Source: Bacteroidota bacterium
GTDB taxonomy: Bacteria > Bacteroidota > Bacteroidia > Chitinophagales > Chitinophagaceae
Length of the DNA: 64,000 bases
Direction of reading: 5' to 3'
Assembly (NCBI GenBank): GCA_016715505.1
Contig: JADJZY010000006.1
Coordinates: 149,227-213,226 of the forward strand
Shown here in pieces: positions 30,711 to 42,250 of this stretch. The first letter of the stretch is position 1; each line of letters begins with the position of its first letter. A program made the position numbers and the translations under genes. Below the pieces are notes generated by a model. The model had not been told where the DNA came from and made no database searches. It was given only the letters and a program-made list of their open reading frames with translations.

Positions 30711-31553
30711 ATGAAATTATATACGATACACAGCGGAATGTTTAAATTAGATGGCGGTGCTATGCATGGTGTAGTGCCAAAATCGATGTGGAATAAAGTG
30801 AATCCGGCTGATGAAAATAATATGTGCTCCTGGGCCATGCGATGTTTGTTGATTGAAGAAGGAAATCGCTTGATTTTGATTGATACCGGAATGGGGAATA
30901 AACAGGACGAAAAATTCTTCGGATTCTTTCAACCCCATGGGCCATATTCTTTGCAAACTTCATTAGAACAAAATGGGTTTACTAGCGATGATATTACCGA
31001 TGTTTTTCTAACCCATCTGCATTTTGATCACTGTGGAGGTGCTATTCAACGTTCGGGTGAGCAACTTGTTCCAACGTTTAAAAATGCCACATATTGGAGT
31101 CATGAAGCACATTGGGCCGCTGCTATTCAGCCAAATGCCCGTGAAAAAGCATCCTTCCTGAAAGAGAATATTTTACCCATTCAGGAAAGCGGACAACTCA
31201 AATTATTATATGCGCAAAGCGGAGATATTTTTATGCCCGGTTTCGAAATTCAACTGGTACAGGGGCATACCGAATCCATGATGTTACCTTTAATCACCCT
31301 GGAAAAACATAAACTGCTGTTTTGCGCAGATTTAATTCCATCTGTCGCTCATATTTCCATGCCCTGGGTGATGGCCTACGACATGAAACCATTGGAAACG
31401 TTGAAGGAAAAAGAAATTTTATTGAACAAGGCGGTACAGGAAAATTGGGCACTCTTTTTCGAACATGATCCTCAAACGGAATGTGCCACTTTAATTCAAA
31501 CCGAAAGAGGGATTAAACAGGAACACCTCATGGCATTAAAGGATTTGGGTTAA
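30711..31553 (+). CDS. MBL-fold metallo-hydrolase
   Basis: A 280-residue metallo-beta-lactamase-fold hydrolase. Start ATG 30711 follows a good promoter. The metal motif HLHFDHCGG lies near residue 102; the later ligands are in VQGHTESM and FCADLIPS, with FFEHDP near the C-terminus. The general layout resembles lactonase-like MBL proteins (quorum-quenching or aryl-lactone), but the substrate cannot be assigned. Confidence 0.88.
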   Translation: MKLYTIHSGMFKLDGGAMHGVVPKSMWNKVNPADENNMCSWAMRCLLIEEGNRLILIDTGMGNKQDEKFFGFFQPHGPYSLQTSLEQNGFTSDDITDVFLTHLHFDHCGGAIQRSGEQLVPTFKNATYWSHEAHWAAAIQPNAREKASFLKENILPIQESGQLKLLYAQSGDIFMPGFEIQLVQGHTESMMLPLITLEKHKLLFCADLIPSVAHISMPWVMAYDMKPLETLKEKEILLNKAVQENWALFFEHDPQTECATLIQTERGIKQEHLMALKDLG

Positions 31554-31615
31554 AACGAGAATTAAATATTCTGAATTCGAAAATTTTTCACTCTCCGAAT
31601 AGGGTGTAAATCCGT

Positions 31616-32470
31616 TTATCGTTTACTGCCTGTCAGCTCCACGTCGCTTTCAATTTCCATAGGAATATCCATATTACTGGCTTTCAGGCGACCACTCATT
31701 TTTTGTTTCATTTTGAGTGTTCGCACCATACCGGTGGCTAACTCCATTTGCATGGTTCCATTTTGGGTGCCCGATAATTCCATTTCCATTTGCTGGGTAT
31801 TGCCTTTCTCAGAGCTGATGTTTGACTGGCATTTAATTTCTGCCAATTCTTTTTCAACCCGAATCAATTCATAAGTATTGTTGAGTTTCATTTTCATTAC
31901 ACCTCCTAAGTCGTTGGTCATTTCAATGTTCCACTGATCGCCCGGTTTTACCGGATGATCGGGGTATAATTTAAAACTCATTTCCAGCATACTTTTGAGC
32001 GAACTATCCGACATGGAATTCCCACCCAAAAATTCCATTCCACTCAATTTCGTGATCTCGCCTGTTGAATTTACAGTGATTTGAAAAGATTTTCCTTTCA
32101 ACTTCAACAGGTCTTTATAAACCGGATTTCTTAATTCAGCTGAATCGGTATCTAATTCAACCGTTCCGGCATCTGATTTTTGTTTCATTCGAATGCGATG
32201 ATAAGTAACCTGCATATCGGTGGATTGTCCATTAGACTGTAACACATCATAATCAAACACAAACAACATTTCCTGATCGATATTCATTTTTTTACCCATG
32301 AGCGTTTGATTCATTCGCTGAATCGTACTCATTTCATATCGAAAATGATCGCCTGTTTTTAACTGAAGTTTTAAGTCGTATGGTGTGTTGCCACTACCTC
32401 CGGGTTTGCCATCATTCTGACAGGCTACTATACATATCGTGATCAAACTTAAAATCAGATACCGGAACAT
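31616..32470 (-). CDS. DUF6263-like lipoprotein
   Basis: A 284-residue lipoprotein; the ATG at 32470 begins a signal peptide ending TICIVAC. The body is rich in alternating Met/Lys/Thr strands (FRYEMSTIQRMNQTLMG, TNDLGGVMKMKLNNTYE, MKMKQKMSGRL), a beta-rich lipid-like fold pattern of DUF6263-type proteins. It overlaps slyD by a few bases at the longer start. Function unknown. Confidence 0.65.
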   Translation of the reverse strand: MFRYLILSLITICIVACQNDGKPGGSGNTPYDLKLQLKTGDHFRYEMSTIQRMNQTLMGKKMNIDQEMLFVFDYDVLQSNGQSTDMQVTYHRIRMKQKSDAGTVELDTDSAELRNPVYKDLLKLKGKSFQITVNSTGEITKLSGMEFLGGNSMSDSSLKSMLEMSFKLYPDHPVKPGDQWNIEMTNDLGGVMKMKLNNTYELIRVEKELAEIKCQSNISSEKGNTQQMEMELSGTQNGTMQMELATGMVRTLKMKQKMSGRLKASNMDIPMEIESDVELTGSKR

Positions 32471-32480
32471 ATAGGTTGAT

Positions 32481-32918
32481 TTAAGCATTGATTTCTACCA
32501 ATTCAATTTCAAACGTGAGGTCTTTACCGGCTAAAGGATGATTGCCATCCAAAACAATCGTTGATTCTCTCACCTCAGTAATCACAACCGGCAAATGATT
32601 TCCGTCCTGATCCATCATGTTTAATTCCATACCAGCTTGCGGTTCGCCCATTTCTTCCGGAAGTTGTGCTTTTTCAAACTCAAAAAACATTTGTTCATTC
32701 ACCGGGCCATAAGCTTGTAAAGCCGGAATTTCCACAATCTTTTTTTCTCCGACACTCATATTCATCACTCCATGATCGAAACCATGAATGACCATACCTT
32801 CTCCAACGGTGAATTCCAGAGGAGGACGTCCTTCAGAACTATCAAACATACTGCCATCTGCAGTGAGGGTGCCTTTGTAATGTACCTTGATGGTATCGCC
32901 GGCTTTTACTTGTTGCAT
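32481..32918 (-). CDS. slyD: SlyD-like FKBP-type peptidyl-prolyl isomerase
   Basis: A 145-residue cytoplasmic prolyl isomerase/chaperone. The FKBP core reads VKAGDTIKVHYKGTLTADG and EFTVGEGMVIHGFDHGVMNM; the insert-in-flap chaperone domain follows (YGPVNEQMFFEFEKAQLPEE ... GNHPLAGKDLTFEIELVEI). The His-rich metal tail of enterobacterial SlyD is absent. It precedes the DUF6263-like gene closely. Confidence 0.93.
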   Translation of the reverse strand: MQQVKAGDTIKVHYKGTLTADGSMFDSSEGRPPLEFTVGEGMVIHGFDHGVMNMSVGEKKIVEIPALQAYGPVNEQMFFEFEKAQLPEEMGEPQAGMELNMMDQDGNHLPVVITEVRESTIVLDGNHPLAGKDLTFEIELVEINA

Positions 32919-33004
32919 TTTTTAAAATTTTGGCAAATGTAAAGGCAATTCTGCTTTTGGGCTTAAATTTAGATGGGCTTAACGTTTCGGCAATGGCCAG
33001 GGAT

Positions 33005-33993
33005 TTATGAAATGGCTTGTCCGTAATATTCCAGGATTTCATCAAAAATCATCAAAACCTCTTCGGCATCCAGAGCATGTACCAGTTTGTGCCGAAATTC
33101 TTTGATATGAGATAAACCCTTCAGGTAATTGGCATAATGAGGGCGCATCTCCAGAATACCTAATTTGGGGCCTTTCCATTGGAGCGAAAATTCCAAATGT
33201 TGTCGGCAAACACGAATCCGTTCTTCGATCTCCGGAGGCGGTAATGTGATGCCGGTTTCGATATAATGTTTGATTTCGCGAAAGATCCAGGGATACCCAA
33301 TTGCGGCTCTGCCAATCATGACACCATCCACCCCATATCGGTTTTTATAGGCTACAGCTTTGGAAGGACTATCAATATCGCCATTGCCAAAAATCGGAAT
33401 GTGAATGCGGGGATTGTTTTTAACCGCTGCAATTAATGACCAATCTGCTTCGCCTTTGTACATCTGTGCCCTGGTGCGACCATGAATGCTCAATGCCTGT
33501 ATGCCCACATCCTGTAAGCGTTCGGCGACTTCCTCAATATTTTTACTTTGCTCATCCCAACCAAGGCGGGTTTTAACGGTCACCGGTATCTTCACAGCAT
33601 TCACCACGGCTTTGGTCAATGCAATCATTTTGGCAAATCTTTTAGAATGCCGGCGCCTGCACCTTTGCAGACTACTTTTTTAACCGGACAACCAAAATTG
33701 ATATCGATTAAATCCGGACCCGTTGCCTCTACGATTTTGGCAGATAAGGTGAGGGCTTCTTCATCTCCCCCAAAAACCTGTATGCCGATAGGTCGCTCTG
33801 TCTCAAAAATATCGAGCTTTTGACGGCTTTTAATGGCATCCCGAATGAGGCCCTCAGAACTGATAAATTCGGTATACATCAAATCAGCGCCATTTTGTTT
33901 GCACACCGATCGAAAGGGAGGATCGCTCACATCTTCCATAGGTGCTAACAAAAGCGGGAAATCAGGTAGTTGTATATCACCTATTTTGATCAT
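33005..33993 (-). CDS. dusB: tRNA-dihydrouridine synthase (DusB-like, frameshifted)
   Basis: Reduces uridine to dihydrouridine in tRNA D-loops. The FMN-barrel motifs are LLLAPMEDVSDPPFR, DLIDINFGCPVKKV with catalytic Cys in KKVVCKGAGAG (minus strand), and VKTRLGW, SIHGRTRAQMY. The frame breaks at the T4 run 33628-33631 (A4 on the coding strand); one more A joins LKDLPK to MIALTKAVV. About 329 residues in total, the usual size. Confidence 0.9.
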
Positions 33994-34141
33994 GTGTGCA
34001 AAGATAACGAGGGTTGCGGTTTTGATTTGATAAGAAGTTTATATATAAAAAATCTGCATTAACGAAAAATAACATAGAGGACATTTTAACAATCTCGAAA
34101 AACGAACATATTTGCACTACATTACACCAAAACAACTACAC

Positions 34142-35425
34142 ATGAACACATTTCTTCATCAAATGCAGGCGATGATTACCCCTGATATCACGGCCTCTGC
34201 ATCGCGTATATTAAGCGAAGATGAAAATAAGATCAGAAAATCGTTCGAAGGCATTTTTCCCGCTTTATTATTTTCTTTAACTCAAGTAGATGAAAGTAAA
34301 TTTTATGCGCTCAACGAATTAATCGGTAAAGCCGGCACCCAACAATTAGAAGCTCATGATATCATCAATAACCTGAATATCGTTCGTTCCGATAAACCTG
34401 TTTCCACCGGCGACCATGTCATTCAATCCGTTTTAGGAGAAAAAGCACCAGGACTGGTCAATATGATCTCCAATTTTAGTGGACTGAAACCAAGTAATTG
34501 TAATTCCTTGCTAAGTATTGGCGGTACTATTTTGTCGGCTATTGTGGGGCGTAAAATGCTTTCGGAAGGCTTAAACTTTGCAGGTCTGGTTCAAAAACTC
34601 AGCACCCAAAGTGAGGGCATCGAAACCATGATGCCCGAGGGAATGGCTTCATTTTTAAGGGCTCCTAACTTGCCCAAGAATGAATCAAATATGAAAAATC
34701 AGGCAAAAACATCTGATAGTTTGAAATGGGTATTGCCCCTGATCTTAATCGCTTTACTGGGTATTGGACTTTGGTGGTGGATGAATGGCAGCCAATCCAA
34801 TAAGGAAGAAAATAAACAAGATGAAGCAGTGATTGATTCTGCTGGTGCATCCATCTCCTCAGCTTTCGATAGTGCCGCCGCCACTCAAGTTGCAGTGAGT
34901 CCGGATACTTCAGAGGGCAAACTCGATGCCTCCGGAAATTGGTTGAAACGGAAAGGGGAAGCGATTAAGATTAAGTTGCCCAATGGGAGTATTTTAGATG
35001 GCCATAAAGGCGGATTTGAAGATCATCTCTTTAACTTCATCAATGACCCGACGGCAGTCGCAGGCAAGGAAGTTTGGTTTGATTTTGAAGATGTCCTCTT
35101 TGAATCAGGGAAGTCAAATTTAAAAGGTGGTTACGAAAAACAACTACAAAATCTGGTTGATGTTTTAAAAGCATATCCAAAGGTGTTGGTAAAATTGGGC
35201 GGTTTTACAGATAATGTAGGAGATACCACTAAGAATATTAAATTGTCCGAAGCCAGAGCAAGAACGGTTTATAATAAGTTGATTTCGATGGGTGCAGATA
35301 AAGCCATGTTTGAAGATCCAAAGCCCTATGAGGGTTTTGGTCCTTTTCATCCGAAAGAAGATAATTCTACCGATCTTGGCCGCGCGCAAAATAGAAGAAT
35401 CGCGGTGAGTGTGAGAACGAAATAG
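34142..35425 (+). CDS. DUF937-OmpA-family protein
   Basis: A 427-residue protein from ATG 34142. Residues 1-185 resemble a DUF937 helical domain (LEAHDIINNLN, SNFSGLKPSNCNSLLSIGG), then one transmembrane segment (WVLPLILIALLGIGLWWW), a Ser/Ala/Asp-rich linker, and a C-terminal OmpA-like peptidoglycan-binding domain (FTDNVGDTTKNIKLSEARAR ... RAQNRRIAV). Likely an inner-membrane to cell-wall linker; its exact role is unknown. Confidence 0.82.
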   Translation: MNTFLHQMQAMITPDITASASRILSEDENKIRKSFEGIFPALLFSLTQVDESKFYALNELIGKAGTQQLEAHDIINNLNIVRSDKPVSTGDHVIQSVLGEKAPGLVNMISNFSGLKPSNCNSLLSIGGTILSAIVGRKMLSEGLNFAGLVQKLSTQSEGIETMMPEGMASFLRAPNLPKNESNMKNQAKTSDSLKWVLPLILIALLGIGLWWWMNGSQSNKEENKQDEAVIDSAGASISSAFDSAAATQVAVSPDTSEGKLDASGNWLKRKGEAIKIKLPNGSILDGHKGGFEDHLFNFINDPTAVAGKEVWFDFEDVLFESGKSNLKGGYEKQLQNLVDVLKAYPKVLVKLGGFTDNVGDTTKNIKLSEARARTVYNKLISMGADKAMFEDPKPYEGFGPFHPKEDNSTDLGRAQNRRIAVSVRTK

Positions 35426-35503
35426 ATTCTGAATATCAGAATTCTGTTTATTGATATCCAACAAATGTTTTTAGCCTTAAACGGTAGTGCCTATATTAGC
35501 GCT

Positions 35504-38454
35504 ATGAAAAACAGGTCTATTATCCAAGCTGTAATGGCTTTTGCTATTCTTTTGACATCTTTTGTTCAGATTTCTGCTCAATCGAACAAATGGGTACAAC
35601 AAACTTCAAAGGGTTATACCTATCGTATGGTAAAAGGTGATGCGACCCAATCACGATTTTATGTTCTCAAAAATGGCTTAACGGTTATTCTGAGTGTGAA
35701 TCAGGAAATGCCGCGCATTCAAACCATCATCGCAACCAAAGCTGGCAGTAAAACGGATCCTGCAACACATACAGGTCTCGCTCATTATCTGGAACATATG
35801 TTGTTTAAAGGAACTGACAAATACGGTAGTTTGGATTGGGGTAAGGAAAAAGCGATTCTCGACGAAATTGAAAAGACTTACGGAATATACAATTCCGAAA
35901 CGCTGGAAGCACGTAGGATGCGTATTTATAATAAAATCGATTCATTGTCTGGTGAAGCGGCCAAATATGCCATTGCCAACGAATATGATAAAATGATGGC
36001 CATGATTGGTGCACAAGGAACGAATGCATTTACCTCCTTCGAAAAAACAGCTTACATCAATGATATTCCATCTAATCAAATTGATAATTGGTTGAGTATT
36101 GAAGCAGAGCGTTTCAGAAATCCTGTACTCCGCATTTTTCACACCGAATTAGAGGCCGTTTACGAGGAAAAAAATCGCTCTCTGGATGATGATGATGACA
36201 AAGCCTCCGAGTTGCTTTTCGCCCAATTATTTCAAAAACATAACTACGGATTACAGACTACCATTGGTACCGTTGAACATCTTAAAAATCCATCTCTCGT
36301 CGAAATCAAAAAATATTTTTACAAGAACTATGTGCCCAATAATATGGTGGTCATTATGGCCGGCGATTTTGATCCTGATGAAGTGATTGCTAAAGTAAAC
36401 AATGCTTTTTCTTACATGCAGCCTAAAGAAGTGCCTCCATATACTTTTGAACCGGAGGTGCCTATCGAAAAGCCCATTGTGGGTTCAGTGTACGGGCCCG
36501 ATGCGGAGTATGTGGATATCGCCTTTCGTTTTCCGGGCGCAAGTACCCGCGAAGCGATGATGCTGGATTTGATGAGTAGCATTTTATCGAACGGAAATGC
36601 CGGTTTAATGGACCTCAATCTGGTGAAAAAACAATTGGTACTTTCTGCCAGCGCCGGTTCTTATGCCTTAAGGATTATAGTTTATTGTACATGGAAGGGA
36701 AGGCCAAAGAAGGTCAAACATTGGAGGAAGTACGCAAACATTTACTGGAACAAATTGAGTTATTAAAAGATGGAAAATTTGACGAAGAGATGTTGAAAGC
36801 AGTCATCAATAACTATCAAAAAAATCGTATGCAACAGCATGAAAGTAATGCTGGTAGAGCATATGCCTTACTGGATGCATTTTCGGCCGAAATTCCCTGG
36901 GATATGCAAGTGAGTATGATTGATGAAATGAGTAAACTGACCAAAAAAGATATTCAGCAATTCTCTCAAAAATGGTTGGGTCAAAATTATGTATGTGTTT
37001 ACAAACGCCTGGGCAAAGATTCCAATATCCAGAAAATCCAAAAACCCATCATTACACCGGTGCAGGTAAATCGGGATGCACAAAGCGATTTTGTTAAAAA
37101 TATTGCCAGTCAGATACCCAAGCCCATCGAACCGGTATTTGTCAACTATCAGCAAGATATCCGTAAGTCCAGCATAGGAACAAAAAGTATGCAGTCGGAA
37201 GTTTGGAGTTTAAACAATGCAAACAACCGTTTATTTACCCAATATTATTTTATTGAAACCGGGTCGCGTCACAATCCGCTGTTGCCTATTGCGCTGGATT
37301 ATCTGCAATATCTCGGTACTTCAAAATATACAGCCGATCAGATTAGTAAAAAGTTCTATACCCTGGCCTGCGATTTTGGCGTGAATGCTTCTGATGAAGA
37401 AAGCTTCGTATATCTTAATGCCTTGCAAGATAACTACGATGAGAGTGTGGGTCTTTTCGAACATCTCCTGGCCAATTGTCAACCCAATCCGGAAGCCCTG
37501 AAAGAAATGATTGAAGGCATTAAAAAGAAACGCGCTGATGCCAAACGAAATAAAAACCTCATTCGCTCAGGCCTTCGTTATTATGCACAGTATGGGCCTA
37601 AAAATCCATTTAACGATGAACTCAACAATGCACAATTGGATGCCCTGAAAGCGGAGGAATTGGTCGCCATCTTGCACAGCCTCACCAGTTATAAACACCA
37701 TGTCATGTATTATGGTCCGGAATCTGCCGAGCAAATTGTTTCGAAATTAGAAAAATTACATCCGCTTCCCGCAGCATATAAACGAAATCCGGAGATAGCG
37801 CCTTTGACATTCACTAAGCAAGTTTCGAACGAAATATTGTTTACCAATTTTGATATGGTTCAAGCCGAAATTCAATGGTTCCGCAACGACCAGGATTTTA
37901 AATCGGAGGAAATGCCACGCATTCATTTGTTTAATGAATATTTTGGCGGCAATATGAGTGGTATTGTATTCCAGGAAATCCGCGAGTCCAAAGCTTTGGC
38001 TTATTCAACGTATGCCTCTTTTGTCACGCCACAAAAAAAGGAATATCCTTTCTCTATGATCGCATACGTAGGTTGCCAGGCTGATAAAATGCAAGATGCC
38101 GTTCAGGGTATGCAGCAATTATTAAATACCTTGCCGGTATCAGAAAAATTGTTCAATCAGTCACAACAAAGTATACGCAACACCATTTCAACGACACGAA
38201 CAACAAAAACGAGTATCTTCTTTAGTTATATCAATGCGAAAAAGAAAGGACTTCAAACAGATGCCAATCAGATGATTTACGAAACAGTTCCCAAATTGAG
38301 CATGAATGATGTTTCTCGTTTTCATCAGCAACGCATCGCTTCCAAGCCCTATACTTTAGCAATTTTGGCGAACAACGATAAAATTGATTGGGATTTTGTA
38401 AAAAGTCTTGGACCGGTTAAAAAATTAAGTCTGGAAGAAATTTTCGGATATTAG
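35504..38454 (+). CDS. M16 (insulinase-like) zinc metallopeptidase, two-domain (frameshifted)
   Basis: A secreted protease of about 984 residues. ATG 35504 starts a signal peptide (MKNRSIIQAVMAF ... ISAQ). The inverted zinc motif HYLEHMLF lies near residue 90, with the distal Glu in the ELEAVYEEKNRS segment. A second, inactive M16 half follows. The frame breaks at AA 36670-36671: one more A restores SYALKDYSLLYMEGKAKEG. Typical of periplasmic pitrilysin-like peptidases. Confidence 0.9.
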
Positions 38455-38654
38455 ATTTTGCATCTCTTAACGGAGGATCATTTTTTAGCACGAAAAGAGT
38501 ACATTTGGTCAAGGAAACAACCAAACAGCTCTTTCGTATGTGTCATGCTTTATCCAATTATTTGTCATCACCCATTTTGAAATTATCAAAATTGCGCCGA
38601 AGAATCGGACGGGCTTTCCGATTTTCCATGTTGACGGTTTCGCCAAAAAAAACC

Positions 38655-41006
38655 ATGCAGAATAGGATCAATCATCTTACTAGGAATTATATTGGAATTG
38701 GAAATCTGTTCATCCATTCATTCGCTAAGTCCTGCGTTATACTCCTCTTATTTTGTTTTCATTTTTTCAATCATTCTGCCCTTCAGGCTCAATCGCTGGG
38801 CCCTTATCCTATTTTTGACTATTGGGTAACTGCCACGCATCCCAATGGTTGTAGTTCAAATTATGTTACAGGGGCACCCGACGATTCAACCTGGGTGAAT
38901 TTTCAAGCGGGGGATGTGAGTGTCGGCTATTTCGGAAATGCCTGGTTAGACCAGCCCGGGGATGAACTATTGCTGGAAACCAGTTATCACCCCGATAATT
39001 ACGATGTTCAGTTAGTGTATACCAATGGATCATTATCTGCCATCCACAATGTAAGTATTTCATCCTGGACGCAACTACCCGATACTCCTTGGAAACATTT
39101 ATTCACCAATTGTTTTTCTTCAACATTTGGCATGTCGCGATATATGGTTGCACTCGATTTTGATACCGATTTTGGAGCCACACTCAATGACACAGTTGCC
39201 GGCCTTAAAATCACCTTCCTGCAAACCGCTGGTGCACCTGATTTAGCCGGGGTGTATATCATTCAGGAACCACCCTGCGACTCAGTCATTTTTTTAGGAA
39301 ATGATACGCTCATCTGTTTGAATGAATCTACCGTGTTATATGCCAATTCTCCACAGAGTACTTTTCTCTGGTCCGATAACAGTACAGCCGATAGTCTCAT
39401 TGTTTCACAGGCCGGTACTTATTGGGTGCAGGTTCAAAATATTTGCGGCACCTGGTACGATACTATTCAGGTGGGTATTAAGCCCAATCCGGTTGTCAAT
39501 CTTGGTCCGGATATTATTTTATGTAGCGGCGACTCTGTTTTGTTGCAGGCCGCTTATCCGGGTGCAACTTATCTCTGGTCGAATGGAAGTAGCGATTCGG
39601 TCTTAACCCTGAGCGCAGGCGGGCAATATTGGGTGCAGGTTGCAAATGAGTGCGGTGTGAGCAGTGATACGCTGATGGTAAACCTACTAACTCTTCCTGT
39701 GGTAAATTTGGGACCTGATACAACCATATGTCCCGGTAACTTTATCACATTTTATGCGGGCTATCCCGGCTCAACTTATAATTGGCAAAATGGCTCTTTT
39801 TCTTCTTCATTCACAACCAATCAGGTAGGTACATATTGGGTACAGGTAAGTAATTTTTGTGGTTCGGCGAGCGATACCGTTCAGGTGAATATGCCCCTTT
39901 TGCCGCCATTGAATCTTGGTGCAGATACCAACATTTGTTCCGGTGATAGCATGCAACTTAGCGTCGGATCATGGGTAGGTTCCGTGTTGTGGTCCAATAA
40001 TTCCACAAATTCTTCCATTTGGATAAATTCGCCGGGTACCTATTGGGCGCAGGTAACAACATCTTGCGGGGTGGTTAGAGATACCATCGTGATTGGCTTA
40101 AAATCCTTACCACAAGTGAACCTCGGAAAAGATACCTTCCTTTGCCCGGGACAAAATTTGGTGCTCAATGCATTCTATCCTGCTGCCAATTACCTGTGGC
40201 AGGATGCGTCCACGCAATCCACATTTACTGTCAACAACGCCGGGTTGTTTTGGGTCCAGTTAAACAATGTATGCGGTTCAGTTTCTGACACGATTTCAAT
40301 ACAATCCTTTTTGGCTCCGCTCATTTCTTTAGGGGAAGATACTAGCCTATGCCCGAATGATGCTTTTACCGTTAGCGCCTATTCGCCCAACGCCGTATAT
40401 CTCTGGCAGGATCTGTCATCAGCGCCATTGTATACCATTACATCTTCCGGAACCTATTGGGTGTTTGTCACAAACGCTTGTGGAACTGATTCGGATACGC
40501 TGATTGTTACTGCTAAGGAATTACCCAATCCCGATTTAGGTAATGATACAACGCTTTGTAAGGGCGACAAAATCCAGTTAACTGCGTCTTCTCCGGCCTC
40601 TACTTATCTCTGGCAAAATGGATATGCCGGCCCCTCATTTACGGCCACTGAAACGGGCATCTATTGGGTTCGTGTCAGTAATATTTGTGGTCAGGTAACT
40701 GATAGTATTCTGATCACGATGAACCAATGCGATTGCGATATTTTTATGCCCAATGCATTTTCACCAAATAATGATGCCCTCAACGATGAAATTGGTCCGC
40801 TCACACAATGCGATTTTAAATCCTTTCATCTTCGTATGTTCAATCGCTGGGGCAATATGGTTTTTGATAGTCGATATTCCGCTCATCGCTGGAATGGAAA
40901 TTATCAGGGTGTTCCTGCCGATCAGGGGACCTCTTTCTGGGTTGTCGAATATGAAACCGATACACAGAAAAAAATCCTGAAGGGTGATTTTATGCTTATG
41001 CGATAA
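38655..41006 (+). CDS. seven-repeat Ig-like T9SS type B (CHU_C) surface protein
   Basis: A secreted protein of about 783 residues. The ATG at 38655 is chosen because it precedes the signal (SCVILLLFCFHFFNHSALQAQ); an ORF to 38505 is open. After a ~170-residue N-terminal domain come seven tandem repeats of ~70 residues built on NLG-x-DT-x-x-C-x-GD ... YLWSNGS ... GTYWVQV-x-N-x-CG. The C-terminal ~85 residues are the gliding-motility-associated domain (FMPNAFSPNNDALND ... FNRWGNMVF ... KGDFMLMR), a T9SS type B signal. Likely an adhesin. Confidence 0.88.
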   Translation: MQNRINHLTRNYIGIGNLFIHSFAKSCVILLLFCFHFFNHSALQAQSLGPYPIFDYWVTATHPNGCSSNYVTGAPDDSTWVNFQAGDVSVGYFGNAWLDQPGDELLLETSYHPDNYDVQLVYTNGSLSAIHNVSISSWTQLPDTPWKHLFTNCFSSTFGMSRYMVALDFDTDFGATLNDTVAGLKITFLQTAGAPDLAGVYIIQEPPCDSVIFLGNDTLICLNESTVLYANSPQSTFLWSDNSTADSLIVSQAGTYWVQVQNICGTWYDTIQVGIKPNPVVNLGPDIILCSGDSVLLQAAYPGATYLWSNGSSDSVLTLSAGGQYWVQVANECGVSSDTLMVNLLTLPVVNLGPDTTICPGNFITFYAGYPGSTYNWQNGSFSSSFTTNQVGTYWVQVSNFCGSASDTVQVNMPLLPPLNLGADTNICSGDSMQLSVGSWVGSVLWSNNSTNSSIWINSPGTYWAQVTTSCGVVRDTIVIGLKSLPQVNLGKDTFLCPGQNLVLNAFYPAANYLWQDASTQSTFTVNNAGLFWVQLNNVCGSVSDTISIQSFLAPLISLGEDTSLCPNDAFTVSAYSPNAVYLWQDLSSAPLYTITSSGTYWVFVTNACGTDSDTLIVTAKELPNPDLGNDTTLCKGDKIQLTASSPASTYLWQNGYAGPSFTATETGIYWVRVSNICGQVTDSILITMNQCDCDIFMPNAFSPNNDALNDEIGPLTQCDFKSFHLRMFNRWGNMVFDSRYSAHRWNGNYQGVPADQGTSFWVVEYETDTQKKILKGDFMLMR

Positions 41007-41008
41007 TC

Positions 41009-42250
41009 CTAAACAACATGGTCTTTCTGCACTTCTACCTTGGTACAAATCAACAATCGTTTTTCGTCTTGTTGAAGGGTGCAGGCAAATAAATAATGAT
41101 GTCCTCCATCTTTGATGCCCAACTTTTTTCTCAAATCTTCTGTTCTTCCCGGAAAATTACGCATACTCAAATTGCCCTTCATTTCGGGTAGAAATTCTTT
41201 AAGGGCTTTCGACTCAATTTTACAGATTTGTAAACAACGAAAAATCCTGCCCTGAAAATGGGATACGAATGTTTCAGATGTATATAAGTGGGTATGGGGA
41301 TGTAATTTTTTTAGCCCAAAATGTGCTGCGGTCCATTTAAATGCGCCGGCTTTTAAAAGCGAAGCATTCGGTTCGTAAATAAATGTGAGTGGTATGCTGT
41401 ATTCAAGTTCCGCATTTTCTTCCGCTGTCGGAGTAAAGGCCGAACGCGTCCATTGTCCCTGATGATGGTGGGCAGCAATAAATTGCGTTTCACTTTCAAG
41501 TCCTCGTTCATGTACAAATACCAATTCTCTGCATTCATTTTCCACGCTGATGATATGTACTTCATGGATGGGTTTTAGCATTTGCAGGCATCGATGTATG
41601 TCCAGCAATGGAGAAGTTTTAAACATGATTCTCTTGCCATATTTTAGCAACATCGGCCATATCTCGTTCAGTCGGGGTTCATAATCTTCAATAAAAAATG
41701 TTTTGGCTCCTTGTTGATTTCTACGCGAAGGATCCAGGTAAATCAGGTCCATTTCTTCAGCAGCATCCTGCAACCATTCTTCGGCATGCCATTCCGCAAA
41801 AAGGCGGGCTTGTTCGAGTCCCAAAACAGCCATATTATGACTCGTGATGGCAGCTAGTTCAGCATTCGGCTCGCAAAGTACTACCTCCTTAAAATTTCTG
41901 CCAATCCAGTAAGCATCCATACCCATGCCGGTCGTCAAATCGCAAAATCGTTGTCCATTAAAAAGCGCTGCTTTATAGCGTGCAGTTAACTCCGAGGAGG
42001 ATTGCTCCTGATTCAAACCGGGCGGTAAAATAATTTCCGGATATTGAAGAAGGAAGGGCCATTTTTTTGCATTTTTTTTCAGCGATTTGAGTTGATGTAT
42101 ATGGGTTTTAAACACTTCGTTTTTTTGATTCATCAACATCGTAGTCAAGTCATCCTCACTCGCATTTCTATATTGCACCATCCAGGCAAGTACTTCCGCC
42201 TCCGGTTTCCAGGAAGCATTTTTTTGTACAGGTTGCCCGTCTTGTTTCAT
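41009..42250 (-). CDS. THUMP-like domain class I methyltransferase (PG_1098-like)
   Basis: A 413-residue protein with a SAM-binding core: CDLTTGMGMDAYWIGRNF (motif I) and LIYLDPSRRNQQG (motif IV-like, DPSRR). The C-terminal region matches the ferredoxin-like and THUMP-like domains of the Bacteroidota PG_1098 family (GRTEDLRKKLGIKDGGHHYLFA). It probably acts on RNA. It is convergent with the CHU_C gene, with a 2-bp gap. Confidence 0.8.
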   Translation of the reverse strand: MKQDGQPVQKNASWKPEAEVLAWMVQYRNASEDDLTTMLMNQKNEVFKTHIHQLKSLKKNAKKWPFLLQYPEIILPPGLNQEQSSSELTARYKAALFNGQRFCDLTTGMGMDAYWIGRNFKEVVLCEPNAELAAITSHNMAVLGLEQARLFAEWHAEEWLQDAAEEMDLIYLDPSRRNQQGAKTFFIEDYEPRLNEIWPMLLKYGKRIMFKTSPLLDIHRCLQMLKPIHEVHIISVENECRELVFVHERGLESETQFIAAHHHQGQWTRSAFTPTAEENAELEYSIPLTFIYEPNASLLKAGAFKWTAAHFGLKKLHPHTHLYTSETFVSHFQGRIFRCLQICKIESKALKEFLPEMKGNLSMRNFPGRTEDLRKKLGIKDGGHHYLFACTLQQDEKRLLICTKVEVQKDHVV

